A stretch of 5,389 bases of DNA from an uncultured Endomicrobiia bacterium (GTDB taxonomy: Bacteria > Elusimicrobiota > Endomicrobiia > Endomicrobiales > Endomicrobiaceae), in the NCBI GenBank assembly GCA_905236115.1, contig CAJOOL010000247.1, forward strand, positions 1-5,389. The letters run 5' to 3'. Shown here one piece after another: positions 1 through 5,389 of the stretch (its first letter is position 1; each line of letters starts with the position of its first letter). The position numbers and the translations under genes were made by a program. Under the pieces are notes generated by a model, which was given only the letters and a program-made list of their open reading frames with translations, did no database searches and was not told the origin of the DNA.

Positions 1-55
1 TATAGGCAAAATCTGCTTCGGGCTTTGCTCTTTCATAATTAATCAGCATTTCCTT
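1..55. repeat. End of a dispersed palindromic/MITE-like repeat (inverted copy of 5249-5301)
   Basis: Bases 1-58 are the perfect reverse complement of 5244-5301. The repeat terminus, read inward, is GGAAATGCTGATTAATT and lies at about 39-55. The element therefore extends leftwards out of the window, and only its last 55 or so bases are seen. Beyond base 58 the two copies diverge abruptly, as expected at the edge of a mobile or dispersed element. On the minus strand this copy could encode a short open stretch starting MLINYERAKPEADFAY. Because the identical sequence follows unrelated flanks elsewhere, I read it as a repeat rather than a gene. An inverted assembly or amplification chimera is an alternative. 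Confidence 0.7.
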
Positions 56-73
56 TATAATTTTAAAAAATTT

Positions 74-102
74 TTGTAAAATACTTTCTGATAGAAAATA
101 AT
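74..102 (+). promoter_or_regulatory. Weak candidate sigma70-type promoter upstream of dnaE
   Basis: TTGTAA (74-79) and AATAAT (97-102) are separated by 17 bases and match the -35 and -10 consensus at four and five of six positions. The region is very AT-rich, so chance matches are likely. If used, transcription would begin near 109, inside the small repeat element, and the dnaE leader would carry both that element and the 203-254 hairpin. No better promoter was found in 1-269. Confidence 0.25.
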
Positions 103-104
103 AA

Positions 105-195
105 GGAAAACACTGATTAATCTGGCAAAATGTTATATCAAACTCTCAAAATCTGTTCTCAATTTTTGCTTATTTAAGAATTAATCAGTATTTCA
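105..195. mobile_element. Small non-coding MITE-like element, about 91 bp
   Basis: The left end reads GGAAAACACTGATTAAT (105-121). The right end, read inward on the minus strand, is TGAAATACTGATTAAT (180-195). Both resemble the GGAAATGCTGATTAAT ends of the repeats at 1-55 and 5249-5389. TAA occurs on both sides, at 102-104 and 196-198, as a 3-bp target duplication would. The right half also looks like a decayed relative of the repeat at 1-55: CAAAATCTG lies at 147-155 here and 7-15 there, with TTTGCT and AATTAATCAG following in the same order at nearly the same spacing. There is no open reading frame of note, so any movement would need a transposase supplied elsewhere. The AT-rich setting makes a short TAA duplication weak evidence by itself. 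Confidence 0.55.
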
Positions 196-202
196 TAAAC
201 TT

Positions 203-254
203 TTTAGCTCTTCAGCTGAGGATGCGAAGCATCCGGCTCAGCTTATCAGCTAAA
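203..254. repeat. Compound hairpin in the dnaE leader
   Basis: Three nested stems are visible. TTTAGCT (203-209) pairs with AGCTAAA (248-254). AGCTGAG (214-220) pairs with CTCAGCT (237-243). GATGC (221-225) pairs with GCATC (229-233) around a GAA loop. A 4x4 internal loop (210-213 against 244-247) and a CGG bulge (234-236) interrupt the stems. By hand count it is about 48% GC, above its surroundings. The base of the hairpin is five bases before the dnaE ribosome binding site. No T-run follows it on either strand, so it is not an intrinsic terminator. It could be a leader structure that influences dnaE translation or a REP-like intergenic repeat; the sequence does not decide between them. Confidence 0.6.
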
Positions 255-259
255 CAAAC

Positions 260-263
260 GGAG
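260..263 (+). promoter_or_regulatory. Ribosome binding site that sets the dnaE start
   Basis: GGAG is followed by a six-base spacer (TTCTTT) and ATG at 270. This is the only well-placed Shine-Dalgarno sequence among the candidate dnaE starts. The upstream in-frame ATG at 222 lies inside the 203-254 hairpin and has no purine-rich site at the right distance. Confidence 0.8.
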
Positions 264-269
264 TTCTTT

Positions 270-3200
270 ATGTCCGCAGAATTTGTGCATTTACACAACC
301 ATACAGAATATTCTCTCCTTGACGGTTTAACCAAACTGACGAAGAAAGGTAAACCGTTGGAGCTTTTCAATATAATAGGCAAACAATATCAGATGCCGGC
401 ACTTGCAATTACCGACCACGGCAATATGTACGGTGCAATGGAATTTTATTGGGCTTGCCTTGACAGCGGAATAAAACCCATTATCGGATGTGAAGTGTAT
501 GTCGCTAAAAAAAGCAGATTTGATAAGGATAAAGAAACAGGCGGTTATCATCATTTGATACTTCTTGCAAAAGATAATGAGGGTTACAGAAACCTCTCTT
601 ATCTTGTAAGTGCCGGATTTACGGAAGGTTTTTATTATAAACCCAGAGTAGATAAAGAGCTGCTTGAAAAATATTCCAAAGGACTTGTCTGTTCTTCCGC
701 ATGTCTTGCAGGGGAAATTCCGTCGCTGCTTGCAAGCGGAAACAAAGAAGAAGCTAAAAAAGCCGCAATGTGGTACCGAGATATTTTCGGTAAAGAAAAC
801 TATTATCTTGAGATTATGGATAACGGTTTGCCGGAACAAAAAGCCATAATCGCACCGCTTTTGGAACTTTCCAAAGAAACGGGCATTCCTTTGGTTGCCA
901 CAAACGACTGCCATTATTTAAAACAGGAAGATGCTTATTATCACGATATTTTGTTATGTATAAATACTCAGAAAAGCGTTAATGATCCCAACAGGATGAG
1001 AATGGGCTCGGACTTATTTTATTACCGTTCGCCGGAAGATATGATAAAAACTTTTTCTTATGTTCCCGAAGCCATAAAAAATACGCTTGTTATTGCGGAA
1101 ATGGTAGATGTGAAAATAAAAAAAGGCAACGGAGATTTACTTCCTAATTTTGAAGTTCCCGAAGGGTTTACACCGCAGACTTATTTGGAACATCTATGCC
1201 GCGAGGGTTTAAAAAGAAGATACCCTGTTATAGAAAAGAAACATACCGACAGGCTTGAATACGAACTTTCCGTTATCAAAAAAATGGGTTTTGCCTCATA
1301 CTTTTTAATTGTGTGGGACTTCATAAAATATTCCAAAGATCACGGTATTCCCGTCGGCCCGGGGAGAGGTTCCGGAGCGGGTTCCATCGTTACATACACG
1401 TTGGGAATTACGGATATATGTCCGTTAAAATATGATTTACTTTTTGAAAGATTTTTGAATCCTGAAAGAATTTCAATGCCTGATTTGGATATAGACTTTG
1501 CCGATTTCGGAAGAGAGCAGGTTATAGATTATGTCCGCAATAAATACGGACAGAACAACTGTGCTCAGATTATTACTTTCGGTGCTATGGAAGCAAAGAT
1601 GGTGGTAAAAGATGTCGGCAGAGTTTTAGGTTTTACGCCGGCAGAAACACAGAAAATCGCAAATGCCATACCTGCAAAGTCTTCAATTCCCGACGCAATG
1701 GTGGAATCAAAAGATTTGCAGGAGATAATAAAAAAAGATCCACGAGTTGCGGATTTAATAAAAATTTCCGCAAAACTTGAGGGAACTAAAAGACATACCG
1801 GTGTGCATGCCGCAGGGCTGATAGTTGCTCCGGAAGATGTTCGTCATTTTTCGCCGCTTGCTATAGGAAAGAAAAATGTCGTTACAACCCAATACGACGG
1901 AAGAATTCTTCCCGATTTGGGTCTTCTGAAAGTGGACTTTTTGGGACTTCAAAACTTAACAATCATAAATGAAGCAATAAAACTTATAAAGAAAAAAGAA
2001 CCTGATTTTGATATAGAGAAAATTTCTCTTGAAGACGAAAAAACTTTTAAACTTCTGCAGGAAGCAAAAACTTTCGGTATATTTCAGCTGGAATCCGAAG
2101 GAATGAAAGACTTGGTCAGAAGAATGAAACCGAGCAACATAGACGATATAACGGCTTTAAATGCTCTTTACCGTCCCGGTCCTATCGGGGCAGGAATGCT
2201 TGATGTTTTTGTTGACTGCAAACACGGAAGAAGAAAAGTTGTTTATGACCATCCTCTGCAGGAGCCTATCTTAAGAAACACTTACGGTGTTATTCTGTAT
2301 CAGGAACAGGTTATGCAGATGGCTATGGCTATAGGCGGTTTTACGGCAGGCCAAGCCGACGGATTAAGAAAAGCTATGGGTAAAAAGCTTATAGATAAAA
2401 TGCAGGCTGCCAGAGAAAAATTCGTTGAGGGCGGCAGGGCTAAAGGAATAGACCCGTCTATAACAAACAAAATTTATGACAATATGGTAACTTTTGCAGG
2501 GTACGGATTTAATAAATCACATTCGGCTGCTTATGCTTATGTTACTTACAGAACTGCCTATTTGAAAGCACATTACACGCTTGAATATATGACGGCATGT
2601 ATGAATAACGAACTCGGCAACTCGGCAAAATCCGGTGAAGTGAAAAAACTTATAGAATATATTGAAGATGTTAAGAATTTCGGCATTAAAACTTTACCGC
2701 CCGATATCAGATATTCCAAAGAAGAATTTTCCGTTGAGGGGAAAAATATAAGGTTCGGACTTTTAGGCATAAAAAATGTCGGCACAAATGCAGCCGAAAA
2801 TATAGTTAAGTCCAGAGAAGAAAAAGGCAACTTTGAAAGTTTTGAAGATTTTCTTGACAAAATAGATTTGTCTGCCGTAAACAGACGAGCGATAGAATGC
2901 TTATGCAAAGCAGGTGTTTTTGATTGTTTCGGCAAGAATAAATTGGAAACCAGAGCAAAAATTCTTGATAATCTTGACGGAACTTTACAGCAGACGATAA
3001 AATCCAAAAAAGAAAAAGACGATAATCAGGGTTTTCTTTTTGACGCAGGTGAACTTTCCATAGCAAGCGTAAATGTTATGGACAAAAAAGTTCCGCCTTT
3101 GGATGAAAACCAAGCTCTTGAATTTGAAAAAGAAGTTCTTGATTTTTATCTGTCGGGACATCCTCTTGAAAAATATAAAAGAGATATGATAGCTTTTTCA

Positions 3201-3776
3201 ATGTACAGCATGGATAAAGTTCCGGTTCCGCCCGAGGGAACGGATTTTACAACAGCCAAAATTATAAGAGTTGCAGGTATGGTAACTTTTGTTAAACATC
3301 TTGTAACAAAAAATGATAAAACCAAAACTTACGCCACTTTCCGCGTGGAAGATATGACCGGTTATCTTGAATGTATAATGTTTCACAAAACTTACGAAAG
3401 GTTTGCGGAAAAACTTCAAGAAAAAGCAATTGTTGTCATTAAAGGGAAACTCTTAAGCGGAAAAGATAAACCGAAACTTGCGGTGGAAGAGTTTTATTCC
3501 ATAGACGAAGCCAAACAAAAATTTCCGCCGTTTTTGGGTTCTTTAAGAATACAGGTTTCAGCCGTTGTGCTTGACGATGAAATGTCGGATAAAATTATAA
3601 ATATAATATCTAAATATCCCGGACAGTCAAAAGTATATCTGGATATAAAAGACTATAAAACCGACGATTATTCCGTAGAAACAGGCTATACGGTTAAGTA
3701 TACCGACGAATGTATTTGTGAGCTTGAAGAGCTGCTCGGTGCGGATTCCGTAAAAATGCAGTATAAAAATATATAA
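270..3776 (+). CDS. dnaE: DNA polymerase III subunit alpha (DnaE)
   Basis: Catalytic subunit of the replicative DNA polymerase; with tau and the beta clamp it extends both strands at the fork in the cytoplasm. The start at 270 gives 1168 residues, a usual DnaE1 length. Domains in order: PHP domain, about residues 4-270, opening with FVHLHNHTEYSLLDG and with TDHGN and NDCHYL further on; palm with GPGRGSGAGS (about 363-372) and PDLDIDF (404-410), whose D407 and D409 plus D556 in VDFLGL form the expected catalytic aspartate triad; fingers with ALYRPGPIG and YGFNKSHSAAYA; a helix-hairpin-helix segment near GIKNVGTNAAENI (833-845); a clamp-binding-type pentapeptide QGFLF (920-924); an OB fold (about 998-1075); and a short C-terminal domain. 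The PHP metal ligands look complete, so it may proofread by itself. No frameshift or missing catalytic residue is seen. It appears to be a single-gene unit: a separate promoter follows it. Confidence 0.97.
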   Translation: MSAEFVHLHNHTEYSLLDGLTKLTKKGKPLELFNIIGKQYQMPALAITDHGNMYGAMEFYWACLDSGIKPIIGCEVYVAKKSRFDKDKETGGYHHLILLAKDNEGYRNLSYLVSAGFTEGFYYKPRVDKELLEKYSKGLVCSSACLAGEIPSLLASGNKEEAKKAAMWYRDIFGKENYYLEIMDNGLPEQKAIIAPLLELSKETGIPLVATNDCHYLKQEDAYYHDILLCINTQKSVNDPNRMRMGSDLFYYRSPEDMIKTFSYVPEAIKNTLVIAEMVDVKIKKGNGDLLPNFEVPEGFTPQTYLEHLCREGLKRRYPVIEKKHTDRLEYELSVIKKMGFASYFLIVWDFIKYSKDHGIPVGPGRGSGAGSIVTYTLGITDICPLKYDLLFERFLNPERISMPDLDIDFADFGREQVIDYVRNKYGQNNCAQIITFGAMEAKMVVKDVGRVLGFTPAETQKIANAIPAKSSIPDAMVESKDLQEIIKKDPRVADLIKISAKLEGTKRHTGVHAAGLIVAPEDVRHFSPLAIGKKNVVTTQYDGRILPDLGLLKVDFLGLQNLTIINEAIKLIKKKEPDFDIEKISLEDEKTFKLLQEAKTFGIFQLESEGMKDLVRRMKPSNIDDITALNALYRPGPIGAGMLDVFVDCKHGRRKVVYDHPLQEPILRNTYGVILYQEQVMQMAMAIGGFTAGQADGLRKAMGKKLIDKMQAAREKFVEGGRAKGIDPSITNKIYDNMVTFAGYGFNKSHSAAYAYVTYRTAYLKAHYTLEYMTACMNNELGNSAKSGEVKKLIEYIEDVKNFGIKTLPPDIRYSKEEFSVEGKNIRFGLLGIKNVGTNAAENIVKSREEKGNFESFEDFLDKIDLSAVNRRAIECLCKAGVFDCFGKNKLETRAKILDNLDGTLQQTIKSKKEKDDNQGFLFDAGELSIASVNVMDKKVPPLDENQALEFEKEVLDFYLSGHPLEKYKRDMIAFSMYSMDKVPVPPEGTDFTTAKIIRVAGMVTFVKHLVTKNDKTKTYATFRVEDMTGYLECIMFHKTYERFAEKLQEKAIVVIKGKLLSGKDKPKLAVEEFYSIDEAKQKFPPFLGSLRIQVSAVVLDDEMSDKIINIISKYPGQSKVYLDIKDYKTDDYSVETGYTVKYTDECICELEELLGADSVKMQYKNI

Positions 3777-3790
3777 CGCAGCGTATAAAT

Positions 3791-3820
3791 TTACATAAAT
3801 TCACAAATAATTTCACAAAT
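3791..3820 (+). repeat. Three 9-10 bp direct repeats upstream of the peptidase promoter
   Basis: TTCACAAAT occurs exactly at 3800-3808 and again at 3812-3820, 12 bases apart. A looser copy, TTACATAAAT, is at 3791-3800. The array ends eight bases before the -35 box at 3828, where an activator site or an AT-rich UP-like element would be expected. The region is strongly AT-rich, so the repeats may be chance. No regulator can be named from this. Confidence 0.4.
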
Positions 3821-3827
3821 TTTTTTC

Positions 3828-3856
3828 TTGAAACATTGGTAATTATGTGATATAAT
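3828..3856 (+). promoter_or_regulatory. Strong sigma70-type extended -10 promoter for the M23/bactofilin operon
   Basis: TTGAAA (3828-3833) is separated by exactly 17 bases from a perfect TATAAT (3851-3856), which is preceded by the extended -10 TGA (3848-3850). An A/T-rich stretch lies upstream. Initiation would be expected at about 3862-3864, only five to seven bases before the ATG at 3869. It is the best promoter match in the window and indicates that the peptidase and bactofilin are transcribed independently of dnaE. No convincing terminator hairpin was found between the dnaE stop at 3776 and this promoter. Confidence 0.8.
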
Positions 3857-3868
3857 AACAAAGACTAT

Positions 3869-4807
3869 ATGAAAAAGTTAAAAAATCTTTTCAAAGAATT
3901 GGGAAGAAAAGTTACCATCGTCTTTATACACCACGGGAAAATGAAACCTCTGAAGTTTAATTTTTCACTGTTTTTCATTTTCGCCGCTTTTTTGTGTTGG
4001 ACGGCTCTTACTCTGTGGGCGGGGTTTATATCGGGCAAACATATAGACTATATAACGATAAAAGCCGATAATAAAATAATGAAAATGCGTATGCTTTTCT
4101 TTGCCGACCAGATAAAAAAATCAAAAGAAATTCTTGCTCAGGTTAAACAGAACGACGACCACATCCGTTCGCTTCTTGCTATGGATTCCAAAAGAATAAT
4201 AATAGAAAACGGCTTGTGGCTGGGGTCCGGCGGTCCCACTCCGGTAGAATCAAGTGCGTTGTCAATGCTTTTATCGGGTAAATCCGACGAAATAGATTAT
4301 CAGAATATTGCCAGCCGTTCTTTTGAACTGTTGGAAGAATATAAGGCTTCCATGAAGAGCTATTCGGAAGTTATCAACCACATATCAAAACAGAGAGAAC
4401 TCTTCAGATATACGCCGTCAATATGGCCGTGCAAAGGAATAATTTCTTCGCCTTACGGCGTCAGAGTTCATCCTATATTCAATAATAAAATATTTCATCC
4501 CGCAATAGATATTGCAAATAAAAAAGGAACTCCCATTGTTGCAACGGCCGACGGGATAGTGGTTTTTTCCGGCTGGCAGTCGGGCTACGGAAATGTTATT
4601 GCAATTGAACACGGACATAAATACAGAACCGTTTATGCACATCTTGCAACATCTCTTGTAAAACGCGGTGATTTTGTTACAAAAGGGCAGGAAATAGCCA
4701 AAATGGGAAGCACCGGCAGATCTACCGGTCCGCATGTTCATTATGAGCTGCAGCTTAACAAAAGGCCGATAAACCCGATGAAGTATTTGAACAGCTATCT
4801 GGACTAG
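3869..4807 (+). CDS. Membrane-anchored M23 family (LytM-type) peptidoglycan endopeptidase
   Basis: A 312-residue zinc metallopeptidase expected to cut peptide cross-links in peptidoglycan. Residues 1-30 form a basic tail (nine Lys/Arg, one Glu), presumably cytoplasmic. One transmembrane segment lies at about 31-53 (from NFSLFFIF to LWAGF). Residues 60-180 are mostly helical and probably coiled-coil. The M23 domain runs from about 190 to 307. It has H210 and D214 in HPAID, H258 in YAHL, and H289 and H291 in HVHYE. By family precedent H210, D214 and H291 bind zinc, and H258 and H289 act in catalysis, so it should be active rather than a degenerate LytM-like regulator. The ATG at 3869 lies just after a strong promoter and lacks a Shine-Dalgarno site. 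An in-frame ATG at 3941 (residue 25) is possible but would remove most of the basic tail. Bactofilin follows 56 bp downstream, which suggests a role in cell shape. The exact bond cut cannot be told from sequence. Confidence 0.92.
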   Translation: MKKLKNLFKELGRKVTIVFIHHGKMKPLKFNFSLFFIFAAFLCWTALTLWAGFISGKHIDYITIKADNKIMKMRMLFFADQIKKSKEILAQVKQNDDHIRSLLAMDSKRIIIENGLWLGSGGPTPVESSALSMLLSGKSDEIDYQNIASRSFELLEEYKASMKSYSEVINHISKQRELFRYTPSIWPCKGIISSPYGVRVHPIFNNKIFHPAIDIANKKGTPIVATADGIVVFSGWQSGYGNVIAIEHGHKYRTVYAHLATSLVKRGDFVTKGQEIAKMGSTGRSTGPHVHYELQLNKRPINPMKYLNSYLD

Positions 4808-4851
4808 GGACGGTATATAAGATTTTTGCAGGATTATACGGTTGGAGAAAA

Positions 4852-4857
4852 GAGGGG
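4852..4857 (+). promoter_or_regulatory. Ribosome binding site of the bactofilin gene
   Basis: GAGGGG with a six-base spacer (TAATAA) before ATG at 4864. It is stronger than anything before the peptidase gene, so bactofilin may be made in larger amounts from the shared message. That would suit a polymer-forming scaffold paired with a low-abundance enzyme, but it is an inference. Confidence 0.75.
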
Positions 4858-4863
4858 TAATAA

Positions 4864-5247
4864 ATGAGCAAGAAGAACAAAAAGGTTTTTGATTCCATAC
4901 AAACGTGGGTCGGTGCCGACACTGTTTTTACCGGAGACGTAACGACAACGAAAAGTATAAGAATAGACGGTAAACTGCTGGGAAATATTAAGGAATCCGA
5001 AAGCGTTGTTATCGGCGAAACCGCAGAAATCGTCGGCGATATAAATACGAAATATATTGTTGTTTCCGGAAAAGTTAAAGGAAATATTTTTGCAAAAGAG
5101 GGTATAGAACTTTTGACGAAATCCAAAATTATAGGCGACCTGTATACGGACATTCTGTATGTAAATGAGGGTGCAATATTTAAGGGTAAATGCAATATGC
5201 CCGACGAAAGCGAACAGCAGCCGATTGAAATTAATAAAAAGAAATAA
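4864..5247 (+). CDS. Bactofilin (polymer-forming cytoskeletal protein, DUF583/PF04519)
   Basis: A 127-residue protein of the bactofilin family, whose members assemble without nucleotide into filaments or membrane-associated patches that position cell-wall enzymes. The core at about 15-111 has the periodic pattern of a right-handed beta-helix: glycine followed by Asp, Asn or Lys recurs at residues 24, 40, 58, 73, 91 and 108, about 17 apart, in stretches such as FTGDV, LLGNI, IVGDI, VKGNI and IIGDL. A short basic N-terminus (MSKKNKK) precedes the core, and a polar tail (112-127) ending in three lysines follows it. Such disordered tails are usual, and a basic or hydrophobic N-terminus can mediate membrane contact. 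The gene lies 56 bp after the M23 peptidase with its own good ribosome binding site and no promoter or terminator between, so the two are probably co-transcribed. Its stop codon is one base before the downstream repeat. The family call is firm; a role in shape is inferred from the neighbour. Confidence 0.94.
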   Translation: MSKKNKKVFDSIQTWVGADTVFTGDVTTTKSIRIDGKLLGNIKESESVVIGETAEIVGDINTKYIVVSGKVKGNIFAKEGIELLTKSKIIGDLYTDILYVNEGAIFKGKCNMPDESEQQPIEINKKK

Positions 5248-5248
5248 A

Positions 5249-5389
5249 GGAAATGCTGATTAATTATGAAAGAGCAAAGCCCGAAGCAGATTTTGCCTAT
5301 AGAGAGGCGGTTGAACCGCTTCAAGCGGAACTTCGCAGGGATACCGGGCAATTTATCGCGAGAAGTTCCAACGAATTTAGAGGCAAAAA
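5249..5389. repeat. Partial palindromic/MITE-like repeat after bactofilin (second copy of 1-55)
   Basis: The terminus GGAAATGCTGATTAATT starts two bases after the bactofilin stop codon. Bases 5244-5301 match 1-58 exactly in inverse orientation. Inside lie foldback pairs: GCGGT/ACCGC (5307-5319), the overlapping CCGCT/AGCGG (5316-5328), GGAACTTCGC (5327-5336) against GCG-AG-AAGTTCC (5358-5369), and the enclosing TTTTGCCT (5291-5298) against AGGCAAAA (5381-5388). By hand count it is about 45% GC, rising to about 54% over 5281-5360, unlike the AT-rich genes beside it. If the outermost pair marks the return arm, the whole element would be about 190 bp and palindromic. Two frames stay open to the edge, from ATG 5253 and ATG 5266; neither encodes anything I recognise. 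An unrecognised downstream gene with a duplicated 5' end remains possible. Confidence 0.6.

Noticed and set aside
327..914. 195-codon open frame on the minus strand inside dnaE
   Set aside because: It lies wholly antisense to the conserved PHP domain, has an unrecognisable Phe/Cys-rich product and no ribosome binding site. It is a shadow of codon bias in dnaE.
1118..1736. A7 runs in the A_AAA_AAA reading phase (near 1118 and 1730) as programmed frameshift sites in dnaE
   Set aside because: A -1 shift at either site reaches a stop after a few codons. No internal Shine-Dalgarno or downstream hairpin is evident, and Lys-Lys AAA AAA codons are common in this AT-rich genome.
3777..3827. Intrinsic terminator after dnaE
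   Set aside because: There is a T-run at 3819-3826, but no GC-containing stem precedes it; only weak A/T pairings such as AATTT/AAATT are available.
4710..4730. Near-palindrome around AGATCT in the peptidase gene
   Set aside because: It arises from the repeated codons of the STGRSTG stretch just before the HVHYE motif, so coding constraint accounts for it.
4755..5351. 198-codon minus-strand open frame across bactofilin
   Set aside because: It is antisense to bactofilin over nearly all its length, has low-complexity hydrophobic content, and its start lies in the repeat. It is explained as a shadow frame.
5253..5389. Possible partial gene starting at ATG 5253 (MLINYERAKPEADFAYREAVEP...) or ATG 5266 (MKEQSPKQILPIERR...)
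   Set aside because: Both frames are open to the edge. The first 49 bases also occur, inverted, at 1-49 after unrelated flanks; the segment is full of inverted repeats; and spacing to the AAGGA site is poor for both starts (too short or too long). I recognise neither product. A repeat explains more of what is seen, though a gene is not excluded.

Overview
This window carries three complete genes on the + strand: dnaE (replicative DNA polymerase III alpha subunit), a membrane-anchored M23 (LytM/lysostaphin-type) cell-wall peptidase, and a bactofilin. The base composition is AT-rich, with many AAA, GAA, TTT and ATA codons. The genome uses Shine-Dalgarno starts and a sigma70-type promoter. The cell-shape pair and the long DnaE1-type polymerase with a complete PHP metal site fit a bacterium with a thin-walled, Gram-negative-like envelope. 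By general resemblance I would guess Elusimicrobiota or a similar low-GC lineage. That is an impression only; no marker here fixes the phylum.

Layout. Bases 1-269 are non-coding and hold several repeat-like structures: one end of a repeat (1-55), a small element with terminal inverted repeats (105-195), and a separate compound hairpin (203-254). dnaE runs 270-3776; its start follows a good ribosome binding site, and the longer open frame from 222 is rejected. A 92-bp gap holds three 12-bp-spaced repeats and a near-consensus extended -10 promoter. The promoter sits so close to the next ATG that the transcript should be nearly leaderless. The M23 peptidase (3869-4807) and bactofilin (4864-5247) follow as a probable two-gene operon. 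Directly after the bactofilin stop, a second copy of the 1-55 repeat begins in the opposite orientation and continues to the window edge.

Function. dnaE is housekeeping replication. The peptidase and bactofilin form a recognised type of shape-determining module: the bactofilin polymerises in the cytoplasm at the membrane, and the peptidase cuts peptidoglycan cross-links on the outer side of that membrane.

The least ordinary content is between the genes. The first 58 bases are the exact reverse complement of 5244-5301. Four termini in the window share a motif close to GGAAATRCTGATTAAT, and the intact small member is flanked by TAA direct repeats. This points to a family of short palindromic or MITE-like elements. 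The window edges inside the two larger copies may also be points where assembly broke in a repeat. I found no CRISPR array, tRNA, rRNA or transposase gene.
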